From: Microbacterium murale
GTDB taxonomy: Bacteria; Actinomycetota; Actinomycetes; Actinomycetales; Microbacteriaceae
Reading direction: 5' to 3'
Length of the DNA: 64,000 nt
NCBI RefSeq assembly: GCF_030815955.1
Contig: NZ_JAUSXK010000001.1
Span: 3,038,001 to 3,102,000, forward strand
Part shown: piece after piece, positions 48,586-57,366 of the stretch
Layout: every line of letters begins with the position of its first letter
Numbering within the stretch: the first letter of the stretch is position 1
Program-made: the position numbers and the translations under genes
The notes under the pieces: model-generated
Told to the model about the DNA's origin: nothing
Seen by the model: the letters and a program-made list of their open reading frames with translations, nothing else
Database searches by the model: none

Positions 48586-49525
48586 CACTCCGCCGAATGA
48601 CACCACCCGCCTCAACGAGCTCCTCGAAGCGCTGTCCGCGCTCTCCACCGAGGCATCGACGACCGAACGCGGCGATCTCGACCTGCTCGAGACGGCAGAG
48701 CTGGTGCGCCGGATGAATGCCGAGGATCAGCGCGTGCCGCTCGCTGTCGCCGAGCGTGCGGACGAGATCGCGCGCGCGATCGACGGCATCACCGCGCGCT
48801 TCCGCCGTGGCGGACGACTCATCTACATCGGCGCCGGTACGGCAGGACGCATCGGCGTGCTCGATGCCAGCGAGTGCCCGCCCACGTTCGGTACAGATCC
48901 CTCCATGGTCGTCGGCCTCATCGCAGGAGGCGAGACCGCGATCCGCTCGGCCGTCGAGAACGCCGAGGACGACGCCGATGCCGCCGAGGCATCACTGCGT
49001 GAACTGGAACTGACCGAGCTCGACACAGTAGTCGGCATCTCGGCATCCGGACGCACGCCGTACGTCATCGGCGGCCTCGAATACGCTCGTGGCATCGGCG
49101 CGCTGACGGCGGCGATCGCGTCGAATCCGAACTCCGGCATCGGCGCCGCCGCTGAGATCGCGATCGAGGTCGCGACCGGGCCGGAATTCATCTCCGGCTC
49201 CACTCGACTCAAGGCGGGGACCGCGCAGAAGCTCGTCGTGAACATGCTCACGACGCTGTCGATGATCAAGCTCGGCAAGACCTACCGAGGCGTCATGGTC
49301 GACCTGCTCGCCACGAACGAGAAGCTGCACGCACGGTCGGTGCGCACGGTCTCGCAGCTTGCCGGAGTCGGTGTCGACGAGGCTGCGACGGCGCTGCGCA
49401 CCGCGGACGGCTCAGTGAAACTCGCGCTGCTGATCCTCGCAACCGGTGCGAATGCGGAACGCGCGACAGTCGCGCTGGCGGAGGCGGACGGCATCCTGCG
49501 CGAGGCGATCTCCGCGCTCAGCTGA
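48575..49525 (+). CDS. murQ: N-acetylmuramic acid 6-phosphate etherase
   Basis: A 316-residue SIS-fold enzyme: TERGDLDLLETAELVRRMNA, LIYIGAGTAGRIGVLDASEC with catalytic Glu100 in the SECPPTFG motif, GISASGRTPYVIGGLEYARG, FISGSTRLKAGTAQKLVVNM and the C-terminal SVKLALLI section. It cleaves the lactyl ether of MurNAc 6-phosphate to GlcNAc 6-phosphate and D-lactate. The start is taken as GTG at 48575 with GAAAGG upstream, overlapping the kinase by 11 nt; an ATG at 48557 is possible. It is convergent with the HAD phosphatase gene, overlapping by 8 nt. Confidence 0.93.
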   Translation: MPNDTPPNDTTRLNELLEALSALSTEASTTERGDLDLLETAELVRRMNAEDQRVPLAVAERADEIARAIDGITARFRRGGRLIYIGAGTAGRIGVLDASECPPTFGTDPSMVVGLIAGGETAIRSAVENAEDDADAAEASLRELELTELDTVVGISASGRTPYVIGGLEYARGIGALTAAIASNPNSGIGAAAEIAIEVATGPEFISGSTRLKAGTAQKLVVNMLTTLSMIKLGKTYRGVMVDLLATNEKLHARSVRTVSQLAGVGVDEAATALRTADGSVKLALLILATGANAERATVALAEADGILREAISALS

Positions 49526-50168
49526 TCCGGATCTCGAATCCGTCGCCTGCGGGCACGATAGAGATCCGGGTGAGGTCGTCGACGTGATGCGCCGGTGAGA
49601 ACGACGGCGCGTGCGGACCGACGCCGATCACCGTCATCCCGGCGTCGATTCCGGCCTTGATTCCGGCACCGGAGTCCTCGAAGACGACGCAGTCGGCGGG
49701 ATCGATGCCCAGGGCGGATGCTGCGAGCAGGAAGCCCTCCGGATCGGGCTTGCTGCGTGAGACCCGCTCGGCGGTGATCGCGAGTTCGGTGATCGGCAGC
49801 TGCGCCGCGCCCATCCGTGCCGTCATCAGTGCGACGTCCGCCGAGGTGACGATCGCGTGCGGCATGCCCTGCAACGCCGTGAGCAGCTCGGCGGCACCTG
49901 GGATGGCGACGACTCCAGCTGTCTCGGCGCTCTCGCGTGCCAGCATCCGCTGATTCTCTTCACGGTTGATCTCATGGTCGCGCTCGGGGAGAAGGATGGC
50001 CATGCTCTGCCAGCCCTGGCGTCCGTGAACGGTCGTGAGCACCGTATCGCGTTCCAGTCCGTGTAGTGCCGCCCACTCCAGCCAGAGCCGTTCGACCACC
50101 GCGGTGGAGTCGACGAGCGTGCCGTCCATGTCGAGGAGAACGGCGCGTGCGGAGAGGGTCGTCGTCAT
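49518..50168 (-). CDS. HAD-superfamily sugar phosphatase
   Basis: A 216-residue haloacid dehalogenase-type phosphatase of the beta-phosphoglucomutase-like group. Motif I is VLLDMDGTLVDSTAVVERLW, motif II is AIVTSADVAL, and motifs III/IV are RSKPDPEGFLLAASALGI and VVFEDSGAGIKAGIDAG. A helical cap covers residues 20-80. It would dephosphorylate a sugar phosphate; closest in pattern to 2-deoxyglucose-6-phosphate/glycerol phosphatases. Neighbouring MurNAc catabolism may only be coincidental. Confidence 0.9.
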   Translation of the reverse strand: MTTTLSARAVLLDMDGTLVDSTAVVERLWLEWAALHGLERDTVLTTVHGRQGWQSMAILLPERDHEINREENQRMLARESAETAGVVAIPGAAELLTALQGMPHAIVTSADVALMTARMGAAQLPITELAITAERVSRSKPDPEGFLLAASALGIDPADCVVFEDSGAGIKAGIDAGMTVIGVGPHAPSFSPAHHVDDLTRISIVPAGDGFEIRIS

Positions 50169-50172
50169 GCAC

Positions 50173-51135
50173 TCAGGCTATCCCGGCGCCGAGTCCCGTT
50201 CGTCCGTGGCTGCGCACGAGCTCCTCACCGAGCCTGACCAGTTCCGATCGGACGGCGTCACCTTCCACGACGTCCGCCTGTGAGCCCCAGCCGGCCAACC
50301 ATCGAGCGATGTCGAGGGGAGTCGACGCCGCGACGTCGACCAATGCGTGCCCGTCCTCCTCGCTGACGAGATGACAATGCCGACCGAACTGAGCGCGCAG
50401 GACGTCGACATGCTCGGCGGCGACCCGCACTATCGCGTGCTCGCCGCTGCGGTGGTCCTCGACCTCGTCGGAGATGCTGCGCCATATCTCGTCGAGGTTC
50501 AGATCCGATGGACGTTCGAAGTGCTCGTCGATGGATTCGAGCGACATGATGCGGTCGACGCGAAATGTCCGCCGGCCACGCGGAGTATCGGCGACGAGGT
50601 ACCAGTTCTCGCCCTTCTCCACCACACCACACGGCTCGACCACACGATCGGACTGACCGTTCCTCCCGCTGTAGGCGAGGCGGATGCGACGGCGCGCGAC
50701 GATCGCCTCACGGAGCAGCGTCAAGTGCGCGACAGATGCTGGGCTGTCAGCGCCCCATCGGCCACGATCGTTCACGGTCGCCGCTGCAGCGGCTTCGGCA
50801 TCGGCTCGAAAAGTGGAAGGCAGCGCAGCTGTGAGCTTGCGCAGCGCTGAAGTCGCCTCAGGGTCCGCGGCGACGACCGGTCCGAGCAGCAGGAAGAGGG
50901 CCTGGACTTCTCCGGACTTCAGACCGGTCAGATCGGTGCGCGCGCCACCCAGCAACGCCCAACCTCCGTGGCGTCCGGGCTGGGGATAGACCGGGATGCC
51001 GGCTGTCGACAGCGCCTCGAGGTCACGACGAGCCGTGGCCACTGACACTTCCAGTTCTTCGGCAAGTTCGCGCGCGGTCACTCGCGGCTGTCCCTGCAGG
51101 TAGAGAAGGGCTGAGATCAAGCGGTCTGCACGCAT
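50173..51135 (-). CDS. WYL-domain (YafY-like) transcriptional regulator
   Basis: A 320-residue regulator. N-terminal HTH_11: MRADRLISALLYLQGQPRVT, then VSVATARRDLEALSTAGIPV and the wing GRHGGWALLGGARTDLTGL. The WYL domain has IRLAYSGRNGQSDRVVEPCG and ENWYLVADTPRGRRTFRVDR. The ATG at 51135 is preceded by no Shine-Dalgarno; a TTGACT element about 30 nt upstream suggests a leaderless or near-leaderless message. It is divergent from a VOC protein, a frequent pairing in which the regulator controls the small enzyme. Upstream extension in the open frame was rejected. Confidence 0.88.
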   Translation of the reverse strand: MRADRLISALLYLQGQPRVTARELAEELEVSVATARRDLEALSTAGIPVYPQPGRHGGWALLGGARTDLTGLKSGEVQALFLLLGPVVAADPEATSALRKLTAALPSTFRADAEAAAAATVNDRGRWGADSPASVAHLTLLREAIVARRRIRLAYSGRNGQSDRVVEPCGVVEKGENWYLVADTPRGRRTFRVDRIMSLESIDEHFERPSDLNLDEIWRSISDEVEDHRSGEHAIVRVAAEHVDVLRAQFGRHCHLVSEEDGHALVDVAASTPLDIARWLAGWGSQADVVEGDAVRSELVRLGEELVRSHGRTGLGAGIA

Positions 51136-51217
51136 ATCTCGATACTCGCAAACAAAGTAGTCAAAAGGTGAGCACTTTGAAGAGAAGAGTGGTCTCAACA
51201 ACACGAAAGGACGCAAC

Positions 51218-51625
51218 ATGTTCCGAGGAATCGCAACTCTCAACTTCTACGCCGTCGACATGGTCGCCGCCGAGAATTGGTACAGCGAACTGTTTCAGAC
51301 CGCGCCGTACTTCCGCAGAGACCTGGAAGGATCTCCCGCCTACCTCGAATGGCGACTCGGCGACAAGGAGACCGAGTTCGGGCTGATCGACGCTCGGTTC
51401 GCACCATCAACGCCCGATGCGGCCGGCGGAGCGATTGCTCACTGGGCGGTTGACGATGTCGAGGCCGCATATGCCGAGTTGCTCGGCCGTGGCGCGACGT
51501 CGTACCAGTCGCCCATCGAACGTGGACCGGGGTTCATCACCGCCTCCGTCGTTGATCCGTTCGGCAACGTTCTCGGCGTCATGAAAAACGAGCACTACGA
51601 GGAGATGTTCGACGTCGCGGATTGA
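51218..51625 (+). CDS. VOC superfamily (glyoxalase-like) protein
   Basis: A 135-residue single-module protein: IATLNFYAVDMVAAENWYSE at the N-terminus, WRLGDKETEFGLIDARFAPS, then AIAHWAVDDVEAAYAELLGR and ASVVDPFGNVLGVMKNEHYE at the end. The C-terminal glutamate of the usual VOC metal site appears replaced by valine-methionine (LGVM). The start has GAAAGGACG upstream. It is divergent from the WYL regulator (83-bp gap) and likely regulated by it. Function unknown. Confidence 0.88.
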   Translation: MFRGIATLNFYAVDMVAAENWYSELFQTAPYFRRDLEGSPAYLEWRLGDKETEFGLIDARFAPSTPDAAGGAIAHWAVDDVEAAYAELLGRGATSYQSPIERGPGFITASVVDPFGNVLGVMKNEHYEEMFDVAD

Positions 51626-51660
51626 TGCCGAACGTCTGCGGCACGCGGCAGTATGGGGTC

Positions 51661-52734
51661 ATGGATCCGGATACGCTCCGCACCGCACGCCTGCGCTCCC
51701 ACCGGCTCACGGCTCCGGCACGTTCGGTGGCGGATGCTGCGCGCCACATGCTCGCGGTTCAGGCGCAGGATTTCGGGGCGGGGCGTTGGGCGCTCGCCGC
51801 TCGGGCGGCGGGCGCGCCCGAGCTGAGCGCTGTCGACCGGCTCTTCAATCGCGGAACGCTCGTGCGCGCGTGGACGCAGCGCGGCACGCTGCACATCATC
51901 GCGGCCGAAGATCTCGCCTGGATGTTGAGCGTCACCGGGGAGCGACAGTTGCAGAAGGCGGCGCCGCGCTACCGGGAGCTCGGCCTCGGCCACGACCAAC
52001 TCGCGACCGCCGAGCGCGTCATCAGGCGTGCACTGAGCGGCGGCAACGGACTCACCCGTCTCGAACTATTCGATGTGCTGGAAAAGGCCGGCATCGAGCC
52101 GAGCGGACAGCGAGGCCTGTTCGCCGTGCAGAACCTCGCTCTGCGCGGCCTCATCTGTCAGGGACCGGTCGTTCCGAGACCGGGCGGCGTCTCGCGCGAT
52201 CAGCAGTTCGTGCTCACCGAGGAGCACATCGCCGAATCAGCCGCGCCGAGCGACCCGGCTTCGGAGTTCTTCGTACGCTACATCGTCGGACATGGCCCGG
52301 CCACTGCCGAAGACTTCGCGTGGTGGGCGGGCGTGACTCTCGGTGCTGCACGGGCCGCGGCCGCGGCATCCGTCGACGACGAGCGCATCCGGCAGATCGA
52401 CGACGGGATGTTCGTCGCGAGTTCGATGCCCCGACGAAATGCGTCTGCGGCATCCGTCGTCGCCCTCGGATCATTCGAGGAGTACTACATCTCGTACTCC
52501 GACCGCACGATCGCCTGTCCGCCAGAGCTCCTGGCCGCGATCGGGCCCGGCAAGAACGGGATGGTGCGGCCGATCATCATCGCCGATGGCGTCGTGGTCG
52601 GAACGTGGCGGCACTCCACAGCAGTGGGACGGCACACCGACGGCCCTGTGCCGGAGATGCTCGCCGACGGTGCGGCCCGTGGGATCGACGTCTACGCGGC
52701 ACTTCACCGCTACGCCGCATTCATCGCAGGCTGA
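51661..52734 (+). CDS. Winged-helix DNA-binding protein, AlkZ-like (HTH_42) family
   Basis: A 357-residue protein of the family typified by AlkZ and E. coli YcaQ/AlkX. MLAVQAQDFGAGRWALAARA contains the Q-x-Q motif that in YcaQ-type proteins carries the catalytic glutamines. WTQRGTLHIIAAEDLAWML, QNLALRGLICQGPVVPRPGG and the C-terminal beta element SFEEYYISYSDRTIACPPEL are family features. DNA glycosylase activity on bulky or crosslinked lesions is a reasonable inference. The start is chosen at 51661 (MDPDTLRTARLRSHRLTAPA); an ATG overlapping the VOC stop at 51625 is also in frame. Confidence 0.8.
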   Translation: MDPDTLRTARLRSHRLTAPARSVADAARHMLAVQAQDFGAGRWALAARAAGAPELSAVDRLFNRGTLVRAWTQRGTLHIIAAEDLAWMLSVTGERQLQKAAPRYRELGLGHDQLATAERVIRRALSGGNGLTRLELFDVLEKAGIEPSGQRGLFAVQNLALRGLICQGPVVPRPGGVSRDQQFVLTEEHIAESAAPSDPASEFFVRYIVGHGPATAEDFAWWAGVTLGAARAAAAASVDDERIRQIDDGMFVASSMPRRNASAASVVALGSFEEYYISYSDRTIACPPELLAAIGPGKNGMVRPIIIADGVVVGTWRHSTAVGRHTDGPVPEMLADGAARGIDVYAALHRYAAFIAG

Positions 52735-52919
52735 TCCCGCCCGGCGTCTGTCGCCTCACCCGGCAGGTCACCTATCGCGAGCTCTGTGAGTGTCGCTCCG
52801 GCGCGCCGTTGCGTCGTGAATCATGTCGGCGGGGGTTGCATCGTGCTGCGCCTCTTGATAACTTCTCACTACATTATGCAATCTAGTTCTACATTCTCGA
52901 ACAAAGGCGTGAGGAACAA

Positions 52920-53750
52920 ATGATGGATGCCATGCGCGACGAGTCCGCAGACACAAGCGTCGCGAAGAGTCCGATCCAGTCCATCGACCGGACGGTGGCG
53001 CTGCTCGAGGCGATCGCGGCCGCCGGTCCCGCCGGCGCGCCGCTCTCCAGCGTGACGGCGACTGCCGGGCTGCACGCCTCGACCGGGCGCACCCTGCTGA
53101 CCGCGCTCATGGTGCACGGTCTTGTGGCGCAGATCGACTCCACCCGGCGTTATGTCCTCGGCCCCCGGTTCTTCGAGCTGAATCGCACGTACACCCTGCA
53201 GCACGACCTCGGAGCCGTCGCCGCTCCGATTCTTCGAGGACTGTGGGAGCACAGCAACGAGACGGTGCATCTGGCGACCCTCCAGCACGGGCGACGCGTC
53301 GACATCGCGGTGCTGGTCAGCCCCCAACTGCTGAACATCAATCCGAGCGCCATGCCTGCGTCCGCGTCTCCCATCCATCCGCTGCTGCACACTGCGGCAG
53401 GCAAGGTGCTTCTGGCCGGGATGGCAGAGGATGAGCGCGACCGCGTACTCGACAGCGCATCAGCAGATGCCGATCGCACCGTGATCGATCGGGAGCTCGC
53501 CACGGTGCTCGGTGCCGGCTTCGCCACCAACCACGAGGAAGAGGTCGCCGGCGTGTGCGGCATCGCCGCGCCCGTACTCGATCACAGCGGCCGGACCGTC
53601 GCGGCGATGTGCGTCGGCTACCCGACAGCACGTCAGAGCGATGACTACGAGGAGCGCCTGCGTGAGGCCACGGTCGCGGCCGCGGCGGAGCTGTCGCGCA
53701 TGCTCGGTGCTCCGGCCGATTCGGAGACGGGCGAGAGTGCAGATGCGTGA
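52920..53750 (+). CDS. IclR-family transcriptional regulator
   Basis: A 276-residue regulator. N-terminal winged helix: IQSIDRTVALLEAIAAAGPA, LSSVTATAGLHASTGRTLLT and VAQIDSTRRYVLGPRFFEL. The C-terminal effector (GAF-like) domain has HLATLQHGRRVDIAVLVSPQ, HPLLHTAAGKVLLAGMAEDE and VCGIAAPVLDHSGRTVAAMC. The first codons are preceded by GTGAGGAAC. It overlaps the FAD oxidoreductase gene by 8 nt, so it is co-transcribed with the catabolic genes it probably controls. The 185-bp upstream region has an AT-rich stretch (about 52855-52895) that should hold promoter and operator. Confidence 0.93.
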   Translation: MMDAMRDESADTSVAKSPIQSIDRTVALLEAIAAAGPAGAPLSSVTATAGLHASTGRTLLTALMVHGLVAQIDSTRRYVLGPRFFELNRTYTLQHDLGAVAAPILRGLWEHSNETVHLATLQHGRRVDIAVLVSPQLLNINPSAMPASASPIHPLLHTAAGKVLLAGMAEDERDRVLDSASADADRTVIDRELATVLGAGFATNHEEEVAGVCGIAAPVLDHSGRTVAAMCVGYPTARQSDDYEERLREATVAAAAELSRMLGAPADSETGESADA

Positions 53751-55074
53751 CACCCTCGACGTCCTCGTCGTCGGCGGCGGACCGGCGGGAATCTCGGCCT
53801 CGATCCAGGCCGCGCGACTCGGTCTGCGTACGGGCCTCGTGGAGAAGAACGGCGCGCTCGGAGGAACCACGACGGTGGCCGGAGTCTCGCTGCCCGGTCT
53901 GTTCCACGCATGGGGGCATCAGATCATCAGCGGTTTCGGCTGGGAACTCGTCCGGCAGGCCGTGGAGGTCGGCGGGGGAGACCTGCCCGACTTCACCAGA
54001 TGGGATCTGCCGCACTACCGGCTCCAGGTCCGCGTGAACGCCGCGATATACGCCGCGCTCGCGGATCAGGCGGTCATCGACGCCGGTGTCGATCTGCTGC
54101 TGCACACGATGATCGCGGCCGTCGAGTGGACAGGGTCGGATTGGCGGGTCGTCCTGTGCAGCAAAGAGGGCCTGCACGAGGTGCGCGCTCTGCGCCTCGT
54201 AGACAGCACCGGCGACGCCGATGTCGTCGCGCATGCCGGCCTGAAGCGCCTCAGCACGGCGGAGAAGCAGCCGGGAACGATCATGGTGCGTCTTGGTGGG
54301 TACGACCCTTCGACGCTGCACGGGATCGACCTCGATGCACTCGATGGTGCGTACCAACGCGCGATCGAGACGGGCGAACTGCATGCGGCCGACTTCCAGT
54401 CCGCAGAGCGTCCGCTGCGCAAGTTCCTCGGTCATCGGGGGGAGAACGCGATCCACGTGACCGGAATCCACGGCGGAACGAGCGTGGACCGGACCGAGGC
54501 GGAGTTGGCCGGTCGCAAGGCGCTGCTGCGCATCTACCGCTTCCTCAAGCGTCAGCCGGGTCTCGAAGACCTCTTCGTGGAGTCCTGGGCGACGGAGACG
54601 GGAGTGCGGGAGACCTTCACCATCGAGGGCGTCCGGACCATCACCGTCGATGACTACCGGTCAGGACGGGAATGGAGCGACGCGGTGTCGTACAGCTTCT
54701 ACCCGATCGACGTCCACCGCTCGGACGGAGACGGGATCGACATCCGGCGCCTCGATTACGGAGTCATCCCCTCCATCCCGCGGTCGGCCATGCTTCCCCA
54801 GGGTGCGCCCGGTTCGCTCATCGTCGCCGGACGGTCGGTCGCAGGAGACCAGGAAGCGAACTCGGCGTACCGCGTACAGGCGTCCTGCATGGCGATGGGG
54901 CAGGCCGCCGGTGCCCTCGCCGCGCTCTCCGTGCAGCAGGACACCCCGATCGAAGACGTGCCCATCACCTCGCTGCACACCCAGCTGCGGCGCTTCGGGG
55001 CGATCATCCCCGGTGACGTCGACGTCGAGCCGCTCTCCGCCGCGCAGGCGAACGCGGTCCCTCTGCCCCGATAA
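53743..55074 (+). CDS. FAD-dependent oxidoreductase (FAD_oxidored family)
   Basis: A 443-residue protein. The dinucleotide-binding motif DVLVVGGGPAGISASIQAARLG covers residues 6-27. LVEKNGALGGTTTVAGVSLP follows with the GGT element, then VDSTGDADVVAHAGL and LIVAGRSVAGDQEANSAYRV (FAD ribityl-side GR motif), and VQASCMAMGQAAGALAALS near the end. This FAD_oxidored family often accompanies carbohydrate ABC importers and glycan-degrading proteins in Actinobacteria and Bacteroidetes, with unknown oxidation target. It is the second gene of the IclR-led operon. Confidence 0.87.
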   Translation: MRDTLDVLVVGGGPAGISASIQAARLGLRTGLVEKNGALGGTTTVAGVSLPGLFHAWGHQIISGFGWELVRQAVEVGGGDLPDFTRWDLPHYRLQVRVNAAIYAALADQAVIDAGVDLLLHTMIAAVEWTGSDWRVVLCSKEGLHEVRALRLVDSTGDADVVAHAGLKRLSTAEKQPGTIMVRLGGYDPSTLHGIDLDALDGAYQRAIETGELHAADFQSAERPLRKFLGHRGENAIHVTGIHGGTSVDRTEAELAGRKALLRIYRFLKRQPGLEDLFVESWATETGVRETFTIEGVRTITVDDYRSGREWSDAVSYSFYPIDVHRSDGDGIDIRRLDYGVIPSIPRSAMLPQGAPGSLIVAGRSVAGDQEANSAYRVQASCMAMGQAAGALAALSVQQDTPIEDVPITSLHTQLRRFGAIIPGDVDVEPLSAAQANAVPLPR

Positions 55075-55111
55075 GCACTACGCAGTGCGTGTACCCAACG
55101 AAGGAGACACC

Positions 55112-56416
55112 ATGAACACAAGGATCATCCGCCGATTGCGTGGCCGCCGTGTTCGTCCGCTCGCCGCCGGAGCCCTCGCGCTCGCGACCGTCGTCGTGCT
55201 CAGCGGCTGCGGTTTCGTCAACACCGGCGAGGGCGATGGTGGTGAGGGAGGCGCCATCACGACGTACACCAGCCCGGAGCAGAACACCGGGCTGGAGGCG
55301 CTCTACGAGGCGTTCGAAGAGGAGAGCGGGACCGCCGTCGACCCGTCGTTCGCCGCGGCCGAAGAGCTTAACCAGCAGCTTCGAGTGCAGCTGACCTCGG
55401 GAACGGCAGCGGATCTGATCCGCGTCTCGCCGGGGTTCTCGAGCCCGGTATCCGCCGGCGTGCTCGGCACGGAGGGCGAGCTCGCCGATCTCAGCGACAC
55501 CGAGTGGGCCGAGCGCATCGACGACGGGACGCGCGTGCTCGCCGAGGCCGACGGAACACTCGTCGCCTATCCGGTGGGCCGCAACTCGATCGTGATGGCG
55601 TACAACATCGAGGTGTTCGAAGAGCTCGGGCTCGAGCCTCCCACGACCTGGACAGAACTCATCGCCGCTTGCGATGCGCTTCAGGCGGCGGGGAAGACCC
55701 CGATAGCGGCCGGTCTGACGGGCGGCGTCTACCTCCAGTTCTTCGTCTATGCGCTCGCCGGGACGCTGGTCTACGGGCCGGAGTCCGATATCGACGCCCA
55801 GATGCGGGCGGGGGAGACCGGCTTTGCCGACGAGCCGGCGTGGCAGGAGGTGTTCGACAAACTGCTGGCGCTATCGGGGTACTTCACACCCGACTCACTC
55901 GGCGTGCCCGCCGACCAGGCGCAGCAGGCGCTCGCTCGAGGTGACGCCGGGATGACGATGCTGGTCTCCGCCGGGCTTCCGCAGCTCTACGACTACGCCG
56001 GTGAGGGTCAGGACGCGTTCGGGGTCTTCGCGATGCCCGCGAATGACGATGCGTCGTCCACTCTGCTCCCGACAGCGCCGGACTTCGTGGCCGTGAACGC
56101 GTCATCCCCTCGGATCGACAAGGCGAAGGAACTGCTCGAGTTCCTGGCGCAGCCGGAGAACGTCGAAGCGTACGCGTCCGCACTCGGCGTGCTGCCGGGG
56201 ATCAGCGAGGGTGCAGAGGTCGAATCCTCCCCACTGGATCCGGTGCTCCCGCTCGTGGATGAAGGCCGGACGGCTCCCTATGCGAACTATCTCTGGCCCA
56301 ACGGCGACACCCAGCAGACCCTGCTCCAGTCCGGGCAGCAGCTCCTCTCGGGCGAGATCGACGTACCCACCCTGCTCGGTCTGCTCGACGACCAGTATCA
56401 GAAGGGGGAGGGATGA
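55112..56416 (+). CDS. Sugar ABC transporter substrate-binding lipoprotein
   Basis: A 434-residue precursor. A basic N-terminus (MNTRIIRRLRGRRVRP), hydrophobic core (LAAGALALATVVV) and lipobox LSGC. The mature part has ITTYTSPEQNTGLEALYEAF, YPVGRNSIVMAYNIEVFEEL, GMTMLVSAGLPQLYDYAGEG and a C-terminal TLLGLLDDQYQKGEG. AAGGAG precedes the ATG at 55112; the longer frame upstream is a shadow of the FAD gene. It overlaps the permease gene by 4 nt, so unlike the other two importers no hairpin separates lipoprotein and permease genes. Confidence 0.92.
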   Translation: MNTRIIRRLRGRRVRPLAAGALALATVVVLSGCGFVNTGEGDGGEGGAITTYTSPEQNTGLEALYEAFEEESGTAVDPSFAAAEELNQQLRVQLTSGTAADLIRVSPGFSSPVSAGVLGTEGELADLSDTEWAERIDDGTRVLAEADGTLVAYPVGRNSIVMAYNIEVFEELGLEPPTTWTELIAACDALQAAGKTPIAAGLTGGVYLQFFVYALAGTLVYGPESDIDAQMRAGETGFADEPAWQEVFDKLLALSGYFTPDSLGVPADQAQQALARGDAGMTMLVSAGLPQLYDYAGEGQDAFGVFAMPANDDASSTLLPTAPDFVAVNASSPRIDKAKELLEFLAQPENVEAYASALGVLPGISEGAEVESSPLDPVLPLVDEGRTAPYANYLWPNGDTQQTLLQSGQQLLSGEIDVPTLLGLLDDQYQKGEG

Positions 56417-57366
56417 CGACCGCACCCGTGCGTGAGGCGGGCGCAGGCGATACGGAGTCGCCGCCTGCTCCCGGCAGGATCGTGCGGCCGCATGGACGCC
56501 GCCGCGGGAAGGTGCCCTATCTCTTCATCGTGCCCGCGCTCCTGGTCTATGGGCTCGTGGTGCTGTACCCGACCGTGGCCGGAGGCGTCTTCGCGTTCAC
56601 GGACTGGAGCGGACAGCGGGCGGCACCCACCTTCGTGGGATTCGAGAACTTCGTCACGCTCTTCACGACAGCGTCTTCTCGGGCGGCTCTATTCAATACG
56701 CTGACTATCGCCGCCGCATGCACACTCGTGCAGACCGTCGTCGGGCTGGCGCTCGCGGCGGCGTTGAATACACGGCTGCGCAGCAGGAATGCGCTCCGCA
56801 CCCTCTTCTTCGCGCCGGCCCTGCTGCCCCCGGTGATCATCGGATTCCTCTGGCAGTACATCCTCACCCCCACGGGGCCGCTCAACTCGGCGCTGGAGTC
56901 GATCGGTCTTGGCTTCTTGACCCGGAATTGGCTCGGTGACTCCTCGATCGCGCTCGGATCCGTCATCGCCGTCATCATCTGGCAGAACGCGGGGCTCACG
57001 ATGGTGATCTATCTCGCCGGGCTTCAGGGTATCCCTCCCGAACTGTACGAGGCGGCCTCGATCGACGGCGCCGGTGCATGGCAGCGATTCCGCTCGGTGA
57101 CCCTGCCGCTTCTCATGCCGGCCACGACGATCGCCCTCTCGCTCACGCTCATCGGCAGTCTCAAGCTCTTCGATCAGGTGTTCGCGATGACGGGCGGCGG
57201 CCCTGGCTACGCAACGGAGACCCTCTCGGTGATCATGTACAAGGAGGCGTTCGTCTCGGGTCGATTCGGCTACAGCGCCGCGATCGCCCTCGTGCTGACG
57301 ATGATCGTGTTCGCCTTCGCCATGATCCAGTTGAAAGCCCTGCGCCGTTTCGAGGTGGACTCATGA
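56413..57366 (+). CDS. Carbohydrate ABC transporter permease, MalF type
   Basis: A 317-residue permease. A basic, Pro-rich N-terminus of 35 residues, then YLFIVPALLVYGLVVLYPTV, SSIALGSVIAVIIWQNAGLT and the EAA loop ELYEAASIDGAGAWQRFRSV. The C-terminal helix ends MIQLKALRRFEVDS. It overlaps the lipoprotein and the next permease genes by 4 nt each. Confidence 0.93.
   Translation: MTTAPVREAGAGDTESPPAPGRIVRPHGRRRGKVPYLFIVPALLVYGLVVLYPTVAGGVFAFTDWSGQRAAPTFVGFENFVTLFTTASSRAALFNTLTIAAACTLVQTVVGLALAAALNTRLRSRNALRTLFFAPALLPPVIIGFLWQYILTPTGPLNSALESIGLGFLTRNWLGDSSIALGSVIAVIIWQNAGLTMVIYLAGLQGIPPELYEAASIDGAGAWQRFRSVTLPLLMPATTIALSLTLIGSLKLFDQVFAMTGGGPGYATETLSVIMYKEAFVSGRFGYSAAIALVLTMIVFAFAMIQLKALRRFEVDS

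Noticed and set aside
47527..48648. N-terminal extension of the RpiR regulator to 48648
   Set aside because: It would run antisense through the kinase gene; the ATG at 47526 has a good GAGGAG and starts the HTH domain correctly.
51146..51193. CAAAGT/ACTTTG inverted repeat between the WYL and VOC genes
   Set aside because: Short arms with a 15-bp interval in an AT-rich promoter region; not distinguishable from chance, although the position is suggestive.
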